From: Pseudomonas sp. GD03858
GTDB taxonomy: Bacteria > Pseudomonadota > Gammaproteobacteria > Pseudomonadales > Pseudomonadaceae
Assembly (NCBI RefSeq): GCF_029840925.1
Contig: NZ_JAOCDM010000023.1
Span: 1-55,765 of the forward strand
Direction of reading: 5' to 3'
DNA: 55,765 nt
Part shown: piece by piece, positions 16,910 through 25,672 of the stretch
How positions within the stretch are numbered: position 1 is the first letter of the stretch
How the letters are laid out: each line of letters starts with the position of its first letter
Made by a program: the position numbers and the translations under genes
Notes under the pieces: model-generated
Told to the model about the DNA's origin: nothing
What the model saw: the letters and a program-made list of their open reading frames with translations, nothing else
Database searches by the model: none

Positions 16910-17623
16910 ATGCAAGCGACGCCACCGCGCGCGGTAACAGCCATCTGCCATGCCCTGCGCGAGCAGATCGAACACGGCCTGCTGGCTCCCGGCGGCAAGC
17001 TGCCGGCCGAGCGCCGGCTCAGCGAGGTGTTCGACACCACACGCATCACCCTGCGCGAGGCGCTGGTGCAGCTGGAGGCCCTGGGGTTGATCTACCGCGA
17101 GGAGCGTCGAGGCTGGTTCGTCGCGCCCGAACGCCTGACCTACGACCTGATCGAGCGCAGTCACTTCCATGCGATGGTGCGTGACCAGGGGCGGGTGCCA
17201 AGTACCGAGTTGCTGTCGGCACGGCTGCAGCCGGCTTCGGCGTCGATCTGCGCGCGCCTGCGCCTGCCGGCGCTGTCCAGCGTGGTGCAGGTGTGCCGCT
17301 TGCGGCGCATCGATGGGCGGGCGGTGCTGTATGCCGAGCACTACCTCAATCCGCGCTACTTTCCCGGGATCCTCGAGCTGGACCTGGCCCGGTCGCTGAC
17401 CGAGATCTATGCGCGCGAGTACGCCATTCACTATGGACAGGTGTGCTTCGAGATCCTGCCGACCGCGTTGCCGGTGGCGGCGGCGGGGGCGCTGAAGGTT
17501 TCGGTGGGCAGTCCGGGCTTGCACATCACCCGGGTCAACAGCGACCAGCACGGGCATTTGATCGACTGCGACCTGGAATACTGGCGGCACGATGCAATTC
17601 GCATTCGCGCCGAGGCTGGGTAG
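16910..17623 (+). CDS. GntR-family regulator with UTRA domain
   Basis: A 237-residue HutC/PhnF-type regulator. The N-terminal winged helix (HALREQIEHGLLAPGGKLPAERRLSE, then TTRITLREALVQLEALG) is followed by a UTRA ligand domain (about 80-235) with LIERSHFHAMVRDQG, VCRLRRIDGRAVLYAEHYLNP and LHITRVNSD. ATG 16910 is chosen; a TTG one codon earlier is possible. Divergent from the importer operon and probably its ligand-responsive repressor. Confidence 0.88.
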   Translation: MQATPPRAVTAICHALREQIEHGLLAPGGKLPAERRLSEVFDTTRITLREALVQLEALGLIYREERRGWFVAPERLTYDLIERSHFHAMVRDQGRVPSTELLSARLQPASASICARLRLPALSSVVQVCRLRRIDGRAVLYAEHYLNPRYFPGILELDLARSLTEIYAREYAIHYGQVCFEILPTALPVAAAGALKVSVGSPGLHITRVNSDQHGHLIDCDLEYWRHDAIRIRAEAG

Positions 17624-17645
17624 ACAATCTCAAGCCTGCGCCAAT

Positions 17646-17767
17646 CCCTGTAGGAGCGGCCTTGTGTCGCGAAAGGGCCGCAAAGCGGCCCCAGCAATTT
17701 CTGCCCGTAGCTGAGATCCTGGGTCTGCTGCGCAGCCCTTTCGCGACACAAGGCCGCTCCTACAGGG
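17646..17767. repeat. REP family A inverted pair
   Basis: Inverted copies of TGTAGGAGCGGCCTTGTGTC... with a spacer of about 35 bases, between the convergent GntR and MscS-channel genes. Confidence 0.9.
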
Positions 17768-17778
17768 GGCGTATGTCC

Positions 17779-19920
17779 CTACTGTTTGATTTGATCAGAT
17801 CCGCCAGCCGTCACCACCTGCACCGACAACCGCGGCGTCGCCAGGTCCAGCCCTGCCTCGTCCAGTTGCCGCTTCAACGCCAGGTTGAACGCCCGCGACA
17901 CCTCCCACTGCTTGATCGGCGCGGTCTTGAAGCGTGCCCGCAGGATCGCCGAGCCCGACTCGAAACTCTCCACCCCCTGCAGCTCCAGCGGCGACCAGAT
18001 GTTGCGCCGCATCAGCGGATCGCTGCGCAGCTTCTGGCCCACTTCGCGAATCAGCGTGATGGCCTGGTCGATGTTCATGTTATGGGGGATGGCCACGCGG
18101 AAGATCGCATAGCCGAACTCGCGCGAGTAGTTCTTGATGCTCTTGATCTCGCTGAACGGAATGGTGTGCACGATGCCGTCGATGTCGCGCAGGCGCACGG
18201 TACGGATGGTCAGGCCCTCGACCGTGCCCAGGTGGCCGCCGACATCGACGTAGTCGTCGATGGCCAGCGAGTCCTCGATGATGATGAACAACCCGGTGAT
18301 CAGGTCGGCTACCAGCGACTGGGCGCCGAAGCCGATGGCCAGGCCGATGACGCCGGCGCCGGCCAGCAGCGGGGTGACGTTCATGCCCATGTTGGCCAGG
18401 GCGACGATCACCGCGATGATGAAGATCATCACGAACATCACGTTGCGGATCAGCGGCATCATGGTCTGTGCCCGGGCGTTGGCCATGCCTCGGCGCGAGC
18501 GCACCAGGGCGTGGTGCACCGCGGTGTCGGCGAGGATCCACACCAGCCATGCGGCGATCAGCGTGCCGGCCAGGCCCAGCAGGCGCAGGCTGATCTCATG
18601 GCCGTCACCCTCGGCGAAGCCGATCATCGAATGACCCCAGACGCGCAGGCCCAGTTCGATGAACAGCAACCAGATGAACAGGTGCGCCAGCGCATAGCCG
18701 AAGTTGCGCAGACGTTCGGTGTACACCGCCTGGCGCTTGCCTGCGTGCCTGGGGTTGGCGGCGTGACGCCGGACCAGGCCGTTGAGCACCATGCACACCA
18801 CCACCAGCACGGTGCACATCAGCGACTGGCGCAGGGCGGTGCTGGTGTCGCCGGCGGAAACGAAGGTGGCGAACAGCGAGATCGCCACCAGGATCAGCGC
18901 CGGGACGAACCAGAAGCTGCCGAGCAGTTCGATGGTGTCGCTCAGGGTACGCCGGGTCAGGCGTCGGGACAGCGGCTGGTTGCGGATCAGGTGGGCGATC
19001 GGGCGGCGAAAACGCAGGATGAACAGCCCGGTGCACAGCGCGGCGATCACATTGGCCAAGGTTGCCAGGGCGTGGGCCAGGTGCCCGCCCAGGGCGGTGG
19101 TCATGCGCGGGTCGCTCATCGCCTCGCCGAAGGCGGCGAAGCTGCCGATCAGCCACAGCGGGCGAAACGCCTGGTGGCGCAGGATGTACAGGGCGCGGTG
19201 GCGGTGCGGACCGTCGAGCAGCGAGAAGGCGATCACGCAGATCGCCGAGAACAGCGTGCCGACCACCAGCGCGTAGGCCAGCACCATGGCCATCGACTTG
19301 CCCAGCGAGGAGGGCAGGGCGAAGCTCAGGTACACGGTGAACACCAGCGCCACCAGCCATGGTCCCAGCTTGCGCAGGGCGAAGCGCACCAGGTCCCAGG
19401 TGCGTGGATGCTGCGGCAGTTCCTCGGTCAGGCCGAAGCGCAGGCGCACGCGGTGGCCGATCCAGTTGAAGGCGTAGGCCAGCAGGCTCCAGACCAGGAT
19501 GACGCCAGCGAAGCCGAACAGGATCGCCGGCCACTGGTGCACTGGCACCACCAGCGCGGCCAGTTCGTCCTGCGCCTGGTCGATTTCCAGCGACCAGCGC
19601 TTGAACGGGCTGGCATCGCCGCTGAACTGTTTCTCGAAATCGTGCAGGGCGCCGCCGATCAGGCCGAGCACGCCCTGTTCGACGGTGGGTTGCGATTGCT
19701 TGCTGGCATCGCGCAGCTTTTTCAGGTCGGCCAGCAGCTTGGCGCGTTGCTGGTCGTTTTCCAGGTTCTTGATCACCTCGTCCAGTGACTTGCCCAGCGG
19801 TTCGCTGGCTTCGGGCTGGGCGGGCGCGCTGGAGCCGAGCAGGCCTGGCAGGCCGGCGGCGTGCACCGGGGTGACGAACAGCAGGAACAGCAGCGTGATG
19901 CAACGCAGGAGGGCTGGCAC
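17779..19920 (-). CDS. MscS-family mechanosensitive channel, large YbiO-like
   Basis: A 713-residue inner-membrane channel that would release solutes on hypo-osmotic shock. It has a signal peptide (MPALLRCITLLFLLFVTPVHA), a periplasmic region of about 90 residues with a coiled segment (LDEVIKNLENDQQRAKLLADL), about ten membrane helices, then the MscS core at about 515-690: pore helix TPLLAGAGVIGLAIGFGAQ, LITGLFIIIEDSLAIDDYV and the beta domain (GTVEGLTIRTVRLRD, IPFSEI). Translation starts at GTG 19920; a GAGGTAG lies upstream. Confidence 0.9.
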   Translation of the reverse strand: MPALLRCITLLFLLFVTPVHAAGLPGLLGSSAPAQPEASEPLGKSLDEVIKNLENDQQRAKLLADLKKLRDASKQSQPTVEQGVLGLIGGALHDFEKQFSGDASPFKRWSLEIDQAQDELAALVVPVHQWPAILFGFAGVILVWSLLAYAFNWIGHRVRLRFGLTEELPQHPRTWDLVRFALRKLGPWLVALVFTVYLSFALPSSLGKSMAMVLAYALVVGTLFSAICVIAFSLLDGPHRHRALYILRHQAFRPLWLIGSFAAFGEAMSDPRMTTALGGHLAHALATLANVIAALCTGLFILRFRRPIAHLIRNQPLSRRLTRRTLSDTIELLGSFWFVPALILVAISLFATFVSAGDTSTALRQSLMCTVLVVVCMVLNGLVRRHAANPRHAGKRQAVYTERLRNFGYALAHLFIWLLFIELGLRVWGHSMIGFAEGDGHEISLRLLGLAGTLIAAWLVWILADTAVHHALVRSRRGMANARAQTMMPLIRNVMFVMIFIIAVIVALANMGMNVTPLLAGAGVIGLAIGFGAQSLVADLITGLFIIIEDSLAIDDYVDVGGHLGTVEGLTIRTVRLRDIDGIVHTIPFSEIKSIKNYSREFGYAIFRVAIPHNMNIDQAITLIREVGQKLRSDPLMRRNIWSPLELQGVESFESGSAILRARFKTAPIKQWEVSRAFNLALKRQLDEAGLDLATPRLSVQVVTAGGSDQIKQ

Positions 19921-19964
19921 CGGGAAATCTACCTCAGGTCAAACGATTGCCCGAGTGTAGTGGT

Positions 19965-20132
19965 TTACGACGGCAGTTTCTCCAGGATCTTCCAGCAGGT
20001 GAGGCCGAAGATGCCCAGGGTGCCGATCCACATCATCAGCACGCCGATATTGCGCTCGCGCAGGCTGAAGCCGATGGTCAGCAGCATCAGGAACAGGAAC
20101 ACCGGCACGAACAGAGAGATGAAGGGAGACAT
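19965..20132 (-). CDS. Small hydrophobic membrane protein (55 aa)
   Basis: A small reading frame starting MSPFISLFVPVFLFLM and ending WKILEKLPS. It has two hydrophobic segments (about 4-22 and 30-46) split by the charged turn SLRERN, so it is probably an inner-membrane protein with a hairpin topology. AAGGA lies nine bases before the ATG. It is encoded just upstream of the MscS gene on the same strand. Function unknown. Confidence 0.7.
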   Translation of the reverse strand: MSPFISLFVPVFLFLMLLTIGFSLRERNIGVLMMWIGTLGIFGLTCWKILEKLPS

Positions 20133-20227
20133 GGACAGCAATCCTTTTGCTTTGAGGGCATGTCTTAAGCATAGCGGGTTGCCGGCGTCAGGCGTTGATC
20201 CGGGGCAGTTGCATCGCCTGTGCCGGC

Positions 20228-20314
20228 CCCTTCGCGGGCAAGTCGCATCGGCGCACCGCCGCTCCCACAGGGGAATCGCTGCTCTTGAGACCAGTGATTG
20301 CCCTGTGGGAGTGG
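20228..20314. repeat. Degenerate REP-like pair
   Basis: Contains TTCGCGGGCAAGTCGC, CCGCTCCCACAGGGG and, inverted, CCCTGTGGGAGTGGGCG. It resembles family B but with many changes, between the aminopeptidase stop and the small membrane protein gene. Confidence 0.5.
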
Positions 20315-20325
20315 GCGACTCGCTC

Positions 20326-21615
20326 TCAGGGCAGTTCGCGGCTGCGGTAGAAGGCGGTGAGCACCTTCACCAGGTGCGCCAGGTCCTGGCTGCCGCACAG
20401 CTCGCGAATCGAGTGCATGGCGAAGGTCGGCAGGCCGATATCCACGGTACGCACGCCCAGGTGGCTGGCGGTGATCGGGCCGATGGTCGAGCCACAGCCC
20501 ATGTCGCTGCGCACCACGAAACTCTGCACCGGCACTTCCTCGGCCATGCACAGGTGGCGGAAGAAGCCAGCGGTCTCGCTGTTGGTGGCGTAGCGCTGGT
20601 TGTTGTTGACCTTGATCACGGGGCCTGCGTTGAGCTTGGGACCATGGTTGCCGTCGTGCTTGTCGGCATAGTTGGGATGCACGCCGTGGGCGTTGTCGGC
20701 CGAGACCAGCAGCGAGCGCTGGATGGTGCGTACATACTCGTCGCCATCGGGCAGCAGGCGCTGCAGGGTCTGTTCGAGCATCGGGCCGTCGGCGCCGCAG
20801 GCCGAGCAGGAACCGACTTCCTCGTGGTCGTTGCACACCAGCACGCAGGTCTCGTCGCTGTCGGCGCTCAGCAGCGCCTGCAGGCCGGCGTAGCACGACA
20901 GCAGGTTGTCCAGCCGGGCACCGGCGATGAAGTCGCCGTTCAGGCCGATCAGCGCGGCGTCCTGGGTGTCGTAGAAGCTCAGCTCGTAGTCGAGCACCAC
21001 GTCGGCATTGAGGTCGTGCTCGCGGGCCAGCTGCTCGGTGAGCAGGGCGCGGAAGTCGACGCGCTCGTCGCCGGCCACCTGGGCCAGGATCGGCGGCAGC
21101 TCGGTCTGCGGGTTGATCTGCCAGCCTTCGTTGGCGGTGCGATTGAGGTGGATCGCCAGGTTCGGGATCACCGCGATCGGCAGCTTGAAGTCGATCAGCT
21201 GGCTCTCGACCTTGCCATCACGGCGGAAGGTGACCCGGCCGGCCAGCGACAGGTCGCGGTCGAACCAGGGGGCGAGCAGGGCGCCGCCGTACACTTCCAC
21301 GCCCAGTTGCAGGAAGCCTTGGCGTTGCAGCTCAGGCTGTGGCTTTACGCGCAGGCATGGGCTGTCGGTATGGGCGCCGACCATGCGGATGCCGCCCAGC
21401 AGCGGCGAATGCTTGCCGAGCTTGATGGCGATGATCGAGGAATCGTTGCGGGTCACGTAGTAGCGACCGCCAGGCACCGTGGCCCAGCTGTCGCGCTCGT
21501 CCAGGCGCTGGTAACCGGCGGCCTCGAGGCGCTGCGCGAGGCTGGCGGTGGCGTGGAAGGGCGTCGGGGAGGCCTTGAGGAATTCGATCAGGCCGGCGTT
21601 CAGGGCATCGCGCAT
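20326..21615 (-). CDS. apeB: M18-family aspartyl aminopeptidase
   Basis: A 429-residue cytoplasmic metallo-aminopeptidase that removes N-terminal acidic residues. Zinc and catalytic motifs are GAHTDSP (first His), GARLDNL (bridging Asp), CNDHEEVG (catalytic Glu pair), SADNAHG and [11 protein letters not shown] (last His). The length equals typical bacterial ApeB. The gene is monocistronic with repeat elements on both sides. Confidence 0.94.
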   Translation of the reverse strand: MRDALNAGLIEFLKASPTPFHATASLAQRLEAAGYQRLDERDSWATVPGGRYYVTRNDSSIIAIKLGKHSPLLGGIRMVGAHTDSPCLRVKPQPELQRQGFLQLGVEVYGGALLAPWFDRDLSLAGRVTFRRDGKVESQLIDFKLPIAVIPNLAIHLNRTANEGWQINPQTELPPILAQVAGDERVDFRALLTEQLAREHDLNADVVLDYELSFYDTQDAALIGLNGDFIAGARLDNLLSCYAGLQALLSADSDETCVLVCNDHEEVGSCSACGADGPMLEQTLQRLLPDGDEYVRTIQRSLLVSADNAHGVHPNYADKHDGNHGPKLNAGPVIKVNNNQRYATNSETAGFFRHLCMAEEVPVQSFVVRSDMGCGSTIGPITASHLGVRTVDIGLPTFAMHSIRELCGSQDLAHLVKVLTAFYRSRELP

Positions 21616-21672
21616 AAGTCACTCCAGACAGCAGTGGCGCGAGTTTAGCGTAATTGCTCGAAAATTTGTGTC

Positions 21673-21764
21673 GGCCTCTTCGCGGGCAAGCCCGCTCCCA
21701 CAGATGCCCGCGCAGATTTCAGGTTAGGCACCCTCTCTGTGGGAGCGGGTTTACCCGCGAAGAA
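21673..21764. repeat. REP family B inverted pair
   Basis: GGCCTCTTCGCGGGCAAGCC...CTCCCACAG and, inverted, CTGTGGGAGCGGGTTTACCCGCGAAGAA, between the rluA stop and the apeB start. Confidence 0.9.
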
Positions 21765-21779
21765 TCCAGAACCGATGGA

Positions 21780-22415
21780 TCAGAACGGCGCGGGGCACTC
21801 GAACTTCAGACGCTCGCCAGACACCGGATGGGTAAAGCTCAGCATCGACGCATGCAGGCACAGCCGCTCATGGGCCGCCAGCGCTTCCGGGTTGGCATAC
21901 AGCCGGTCCCCCAGCAGCGGGTGGCCGATCGACAGCATGTGCACGCGCAACTGGTGCGAGCGTCCGGTGATCGGTGTCAGCTCGACCCGGCAGTGATCGC
22001 CGCGGCGCTCGACGATGCGCCAGAAGGTCAGGGCGTGCTTGCCCTGCTCGTGGTCGACCACGTGGCGAGGCTTGGTCGGCGGGTCGTAGCGCAATGGCAG
22101 GTCGATGCTGCCGCTGTCCAGGGCCGGTTGGCCCCAGCACAGCGCGGTGTAGGCCTTTTCCGTCTCGCGGTCGTGGAACTGGCGCGACAGTTCGCGGTGG
22201 CTGTCGGCGTCGCGGGCGAGCAGGATGATCCCCGAGGTTTCCCAGTCCAGGCGGTGGACGATCAGGGCATCCGGATAGCCGTTTTCCTGCAGGCGGGTGA
22301 TCAGGCAGTCCTTGTTGTCCTCGGCGCGGCCCGGCACCGACAACAGCAGGGTCGGCTTGTTGATCACCAGGATGGCGGCGTCTTCGTGAAGGATCTGGAT
22401 GTTCGACAGCGGCAT
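21780..22415 (-). CDS. rluA: Pseudouridine synthase RluA (23S rRNA / tRNA)
   Basis: A 211-residue enzyme of the RluA family, converting uridine to pseudouridine in 23S rRNA (U746) and tRNA position 32 in E. coli. The catalytic Asp is in IVHRLDWETSG. Other family motifs are the early VINKPTLLLSVPG and the later LTPITGRSHQLRVHM followed by HPLLGDRLY. No S4 domain, as expected for RluA rather than RluC or RluD. Located between minE and apeB on the same strand, as in other pseudomonads. Confidence 0.9.
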   Translation of the reverse strand: MPLSNIQILHEDAAILVINKPTLLLSVPGRAEDNKDCLITRLQENGYPDALIVHRLDWETSGIILLARDADSHRELSRQFHDRETEKAYTALCWGQPALDSGSIDLPLRYDPPTKPRHVVDHEQGKHALTFWRIVERRGDHCRVELTPITGRSHQLRVHMLSIGHPLLGDRLYANPEALAAHERLCLHASMLSFTHPVSGERLKFECPAPF

Positions 22416-22443
22416 TGCAGGTTCTCTTTGCGTATGGAAACCA

Positions 22444-22551
22444 CTGGGGCCGCTTTGCGGCCCTTTCGCGACACAAGGCCGCTCCTACAGGGATTGCGTA
22501 ACCCCTGTAGGAGCGGCCTTGTGTCGCGAAAGGGCTGCAAAGCAGCCCCAG
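22444..22551. repeat. REP family A inverted pair
   Basis: CTGGGGCCGCTTTGCGGCCC... and inverted TGTAGGAGCGGCC...GCAGCCCCAG, between the minE stop and the rluA start. Confidence 0.9.
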
Positions 22552-22572
22552 GATCGGCCCGAAGGCGCTGGA

Positions 22573-22827
22573 TCAGCGCTCGGGCAGGGTGATGTTCAGC
22601 TCGAGGATCGAGCAGCTGCCCTGGTTCTCCAGCTCGATATGCACGTCGTCGTTGCCGATGTTGACGTACTTGCGGATGACTTCCACCAGTTCTTTCTGCA
22701 GGGCTGGCAGGTAATCCGGGGTACTGCGCTGGCCGCGCTCGTGCGCCACGATGATCTGTAGACGCTCTTTCGCTACCGACGCGCTGCTTTGTTTCTGTCT
22801 GCCACGAAAGAAGTCAAGAAGGTTCAT
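22573..22827 (-). CDS. minE: Cell division topological specificity factor MinE
   Basis: An 84-residue protein that drives MinD oscillation. The N-terminal amphipathic segment [10 protein letters not shown] binds membrane, the MinD-contact helix is [16 protein letters not shown], and the C-terminal dimerisation part has [14 protein letters not shown]. It starts three bases after the minD stop and is the last gene of minCDE. Confidence 0.97.
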   Translation of the reverse strand: MNLLDFFRGRQKQSSASVAKERLQIIVAHERGQRSTPDYLPALQKELVEVIRKYVNIGNDDVHIELENQGSCSILELNITLPER

Positions 22828-22830
22828 GGT

Positions 22831-23643
22831 TTATTTGCCTCCAAACAGGCGCGCGAAGAATCCTTGCTTCGGCACTTCGATGAACCGCAGTGGCTTGTCT
22901 TTACCCAGCAGGCGGTCGACGGTGTCGCTGTAGGCCTGGCCGGCATCGCTCTGGTCGTCAAGGATGACCGGGATGCCCTGGTTGGAGGCCTTGAGCACGG
23001 CTTGGGATTCTGGAATCACACCCAGCAGTTCGACCGAGAGGATTTCCTTGACGTCTTCGACGCCAAGCATTTCGCCTTTCTCGACGCGCTCCGGGTGGTA
23101 GCGGGTAATCAGCAGGTGCTCCTTGATCGGGTCTTCGCCCTGCTCGGCGCGACGCGACTTGCTGGACAGCAGGCCGATCATGCGGTCGGAGTCACGCACC
23201 GACGAGACTTCGGGGTTGGTCACGACGATGGCCTCGTCAGCGAAGTACATCGCCAGGTGCGCGCCTTTCTCGATACCGGCCGGCGAGTCGCAGACCACGA
23301 AATCGAACTGCTCCTTGAGCTCCATCAGCACCTTCTCGACGCCTTCCTTGGTCAGTGCGTCCTTGTCGCGGGTCTGGCTGGCAGCCAGCACGAACAGGTT
23401 CTCCAGGCGCTTGTCCTTGATCAGGGCCTGCTGCAGATTGGCTTCGCCGTTGACCACGTTGACGAAGTCGTACACCACGCGGCGTTCGCAGCCCATGATC
23501 AGGTCGAGGTTACGCAGGCCTACGTCGAAGTCGACGATGACAGTCTTGTGCCCGCGCAACGCGAGGCCGGTACCGATGGCGGCGCTGGTGGTGGTCTTGC
23601 CCACCCCCCCCTTGCCGGAAGTGACGACGAGAATCTTGGCCAA
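22831..23643 (-). CDS. minD: Septum site-determining ATPase MinD
   Basis: A 270-residue ParA-type ATPase. The deviant Walker A is GKGGVGKTTT (first Lys conserved), switch I is VDFDVGLRNLD, and Walker B lies at VVCDSPAGIEKG. The C-terminal amphipathic membrane-targeting helix is visible as FFARLFGGK. It recruits MinC to the membrane and is displaced by MinE. A 96-base gap separates it from minC. Confidence 0.97.
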   Translation of the reverse strand: MAKILVVTSGKGGVGKTTTSAAIGTGLALRGHKTVIVDFDVGLRNLDLIMGCERRVVYDFVNVVNGEANLQQALIKDKRLENLFVLAASQTRDKDALTKEGVEKVLMELKEQFDFVVCDSPAGIEKGAHLAMYFADEAIVVTNPEVSSVRDSDRMIGLLSSKSRRAEQGEDPIKEHLLITRYHPERVEKGEMLGVEDVKEILSVELLGVIPESQAVLKASNQGIPVILDDQSDAGQAYSDTVDRLLGKDKPLRFIEVPKQGFFARLFGGK

Positions 23644-23739
23644 GGTGTTTCACCCCTAAATAAATGGGACGCAGGTCCCTGCAAATACAAAAAACGGCAA
23701 CGTGAAAAAAGTTGCGCTAAAAATGCCGGCAAGTATCCG

Positions 23740-24501
23740 TTAAAGACGGGTGATGTTCAACACGTCACCGGACAGGCTGACTTGGACGCCCGAGCCCCAC
23801 AGTGGGTCGCGACGCAGGTCTTCGCAGACTTTGTACTGGCCGGCGATGGAGACCATTTCCGCTGTCATCTGCAGGCAGAAGATACGCGCCTTGGTATTAC
23901 CCTTGATGCCGGCCAGGGCTCGGCCACGCATGGCGCCGTACACATGGATGTTGCCATCGGCGAGAAGTTCCGCGCCGGGGCTGACGGAGCCTGTGACCAC
24001 CAGGTCGCCGCCCTGGGCATAGATCTGCTGGCCACCGCGTACGGTCGAGGTGACGATCCGCGTCGGGCGCACTTCCGGCTCTGCGGGTGCCGGCGGTGCG
24101 ACGGGCACCGGCTCGGGCTTCTTCACTTCCGGCTCGGGCTCGAGCGGTCGCTCGCGGGCGCCGGACGGCGGCAGCACCGGCAGGTCGATGGCGATCGCCG
24201 CGGCGATGTCCTCGATGCGGCTGGCACGGATCGCCAGGGTGCGCAGGCCGTGGTGGCGGCACACGCGCATCAACCCGGGCAGGTCGATGGCGCCTTCGTC
24301 ATGGGGCCGCTTGTCCAGGGCCAGCACCAGCGGCGTGTTGCTGAAGAAATTCGGCGCCTGCGCCACCTTCGCCGCCAGTTGGCGGTCGAGGGATTCGAGG
24401 TCGTTGCGCGCCAGTTCCAGCACGGTGATGGCAAGCATGCTGCCCTTGAGCTGGAACACGGGGGCGTTGTCGGGTGTCTGGTTGAGGCTCATGGTCTGCA
24501 T
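23740..24501 (-). CDS. minC: Septum site-determining protein MinC
   Basis: An FtsZ-assembly inhibitor (253 aa). The N-terminal FtsZ-binding domain contains [15 protein letters not shown]; a proline-rich linker follows ([17 protein letters not shown]); the C-terminal beta-helix that binds MinD has [21 protein letters not shown] sequence ([11 protein letters not shown]), [19 protein letters not shown] and RGRALAG. An ATG at 24492 (MSLNQ) is an alternative start; neither has a strong ribosome site. Divergent from the lpxL-like gene. Confidence 0.94.
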   Translation of the reverse strand: MQTMSLNQTPDNAPVFQLKGSMLAITVLELARNDLESLDRQLAAKVAQAPNFFSNTPLVLALDKRPHDEGAIDLPGLMRVCRHHGLRTLAIRASRIEDIAAAIAIDLPVLPPSGARERPLEPEPEVKKPEPVPVAPPAPAEPEVRPTRIVTSTVRGGQQIYAQGGDLVVTGSVSPGAELLADGNIHVYGAMRGRALAGIKGNTKARIFCLQMTAEMVSIAGQYKVCEDLRRDPLWGSGVQVSLSGDVLNITRL

Positions 24502-24601
24502 AGACGGCTTGTTGCGAGAAAAGTGCCCTGACTTATAGCGATAAGACTGATTGCCCGCAACCGATGTAGAATGCCAGGCTCATGTCTTGCCGGAAGCTTC
24601 A

Positions 24602-25537
24602 ATGGAACGCCCGCGTTTTCGATCCTCTTTCCTTCACCCGCGATTCTGGGGCCTGTGGCTGGGCCTGGGCCTGCTGTGGCTGGTCGCCCAGCTGCCGTAC
24701 CGCGTGCTGCTCGGGCTGGGGCGCGCGCTTGGCGCGGTGATGTATCGGGTTGCCGGCGAGCGTCGGCGCATCGCTGCGCGCAACCTCGAATTGTGTTTCC
24801 CGGCATTGTCCGGCGACGAACGGCAGCGCCTGCTCAAGGAAAACTTCGCCTCCACCGGCATCGCCTTCTTCGAGATGGCCATGAGCTGGTGGTGGCCAAA
24901 GGCACGGCTGGCGCGCCTGGCCCATATCGAGGGCATCGAGCACCTGCAGGTCGCCCAACGTGAGGGAGAAGGCGCGATCCTGATGGCCGTGCATTTCACC
25001 ACCCTGGAGATCGGCGCCGCGCTGCTGGGCCAGGCGCATACCATCGACGGCATGTACCGCGAGCACGGCAACCCGGTATTCGACTTCATCCAGCGCCGTG
25101 GCCGCGAGCGCCACAATCCCGATTCGCTGGCGGTGGAGCGCGACGACGTGCGCGGCATGCTCAAGCTGCTGCGCCGGGGCCGGGCGATCTGGTATGCGCC
25201 GGATCAGGACTATGGCACCAAGCAGAGCATCTTCGTGCCGCTGTTCGGCATCCCCGCGGCCACCGTCACCGCCACCACCAAGTTCGCCCGGCTGGGCAAG
25301 GCGCGGGTGATTCCGTTCACCCAGCGGCGTTTGGAGGATGGCAGCGGTTATCGCCTGGTGGTGCATCCGCCGCTCGAGGATTTCCCGGGCGAGACCGAAG
25401 AGGCCGACTGCCTGCGCATCAACCAGTGGGTCGAGGGCGTGCTGCGCGAGTGCCCTGAGCAGTACCTGTGGGCGCATCGGCGCTTCAAGTCACGGCCAGA
25501 GGGTGAGCCGCGGCTGTACGACAAGAAGAAGCGCTGA
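24602..25537 (+). CDS. lpxL: Lipid A biosynthesis lauroyl acyltransferase (LpxL/HtrB-like)
   Basis: A 311-residue inner-membrane acyltransferase that adds a secondary acyl chain to lipid A precursor. An N-terminal membrane helix (FWGLWLGLGLLWLVAQLPY) is followed by the catalytic HX4E motif in AVHFTTLE and by APDQDYG and FARLGKARVIPF, conserved in HtrB. Start 24602 is favoured because GGAAG lies just upstream and the membrane helix then starts at the usual distance. Divergent from minC. Confidence 0.93.
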   Translation: MERPRFRSSFLHPRFWGLWLGLGLLWLVAQLPYRVLLGLGRALGAVMYRVAGERRRIAARNLELCFPALSGDERQRLLKENFASTGIAFFEMAMSWWWPKARLARLAHIEGIEHLQVAQREGEGAILMAVHFTTLEIGAALLGQAHTIDGMYREHGNPVFDFIQRRGRERHNPDSLAVERDDVRGMLKLLRRGRAIWYAPDQDYGTKQSIFVPLFGIPAATVTATTKFARLGKARVIPFTQRRLEDGSGYRLVVHPPLEDFPGETEEADCLRINQWVEGVLRECPEQYLWAHRRFKSRPEGEPRLYDKKKR

Positions 25538-25556
25538 CTGTTGTGATTGCAGGGCC

Positions 25557-25641
25557 GGCCTCTTCGCGGGTAAACCCGCTCCCACAGCGGCCTTAGCATA
25601 TACATACCCCCTGTGGGAGCGGGTTTACCCGCGAAGAGGCC
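25557..25641. repeat. REP family B inverted pair
   Basis: Almost perfect inverted copies of GGCCTCTTCGCGGGTAAACC...CTCCCACAG with a spacer of about 20 bases, between the lpxL-like and patatin genes. Confidence 0.92.
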
Positions 25642-25672
25642 AGACCTGTCAACCATGATCCAGGAAGGAAGC

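Noticed and set aside
17293..19788. 831-codon open frame antisense to the MscS channel gene
   Set aside because: Gln/His/Arg-rich sequence without domains and reading through a REP pair; an artefact of high GC.
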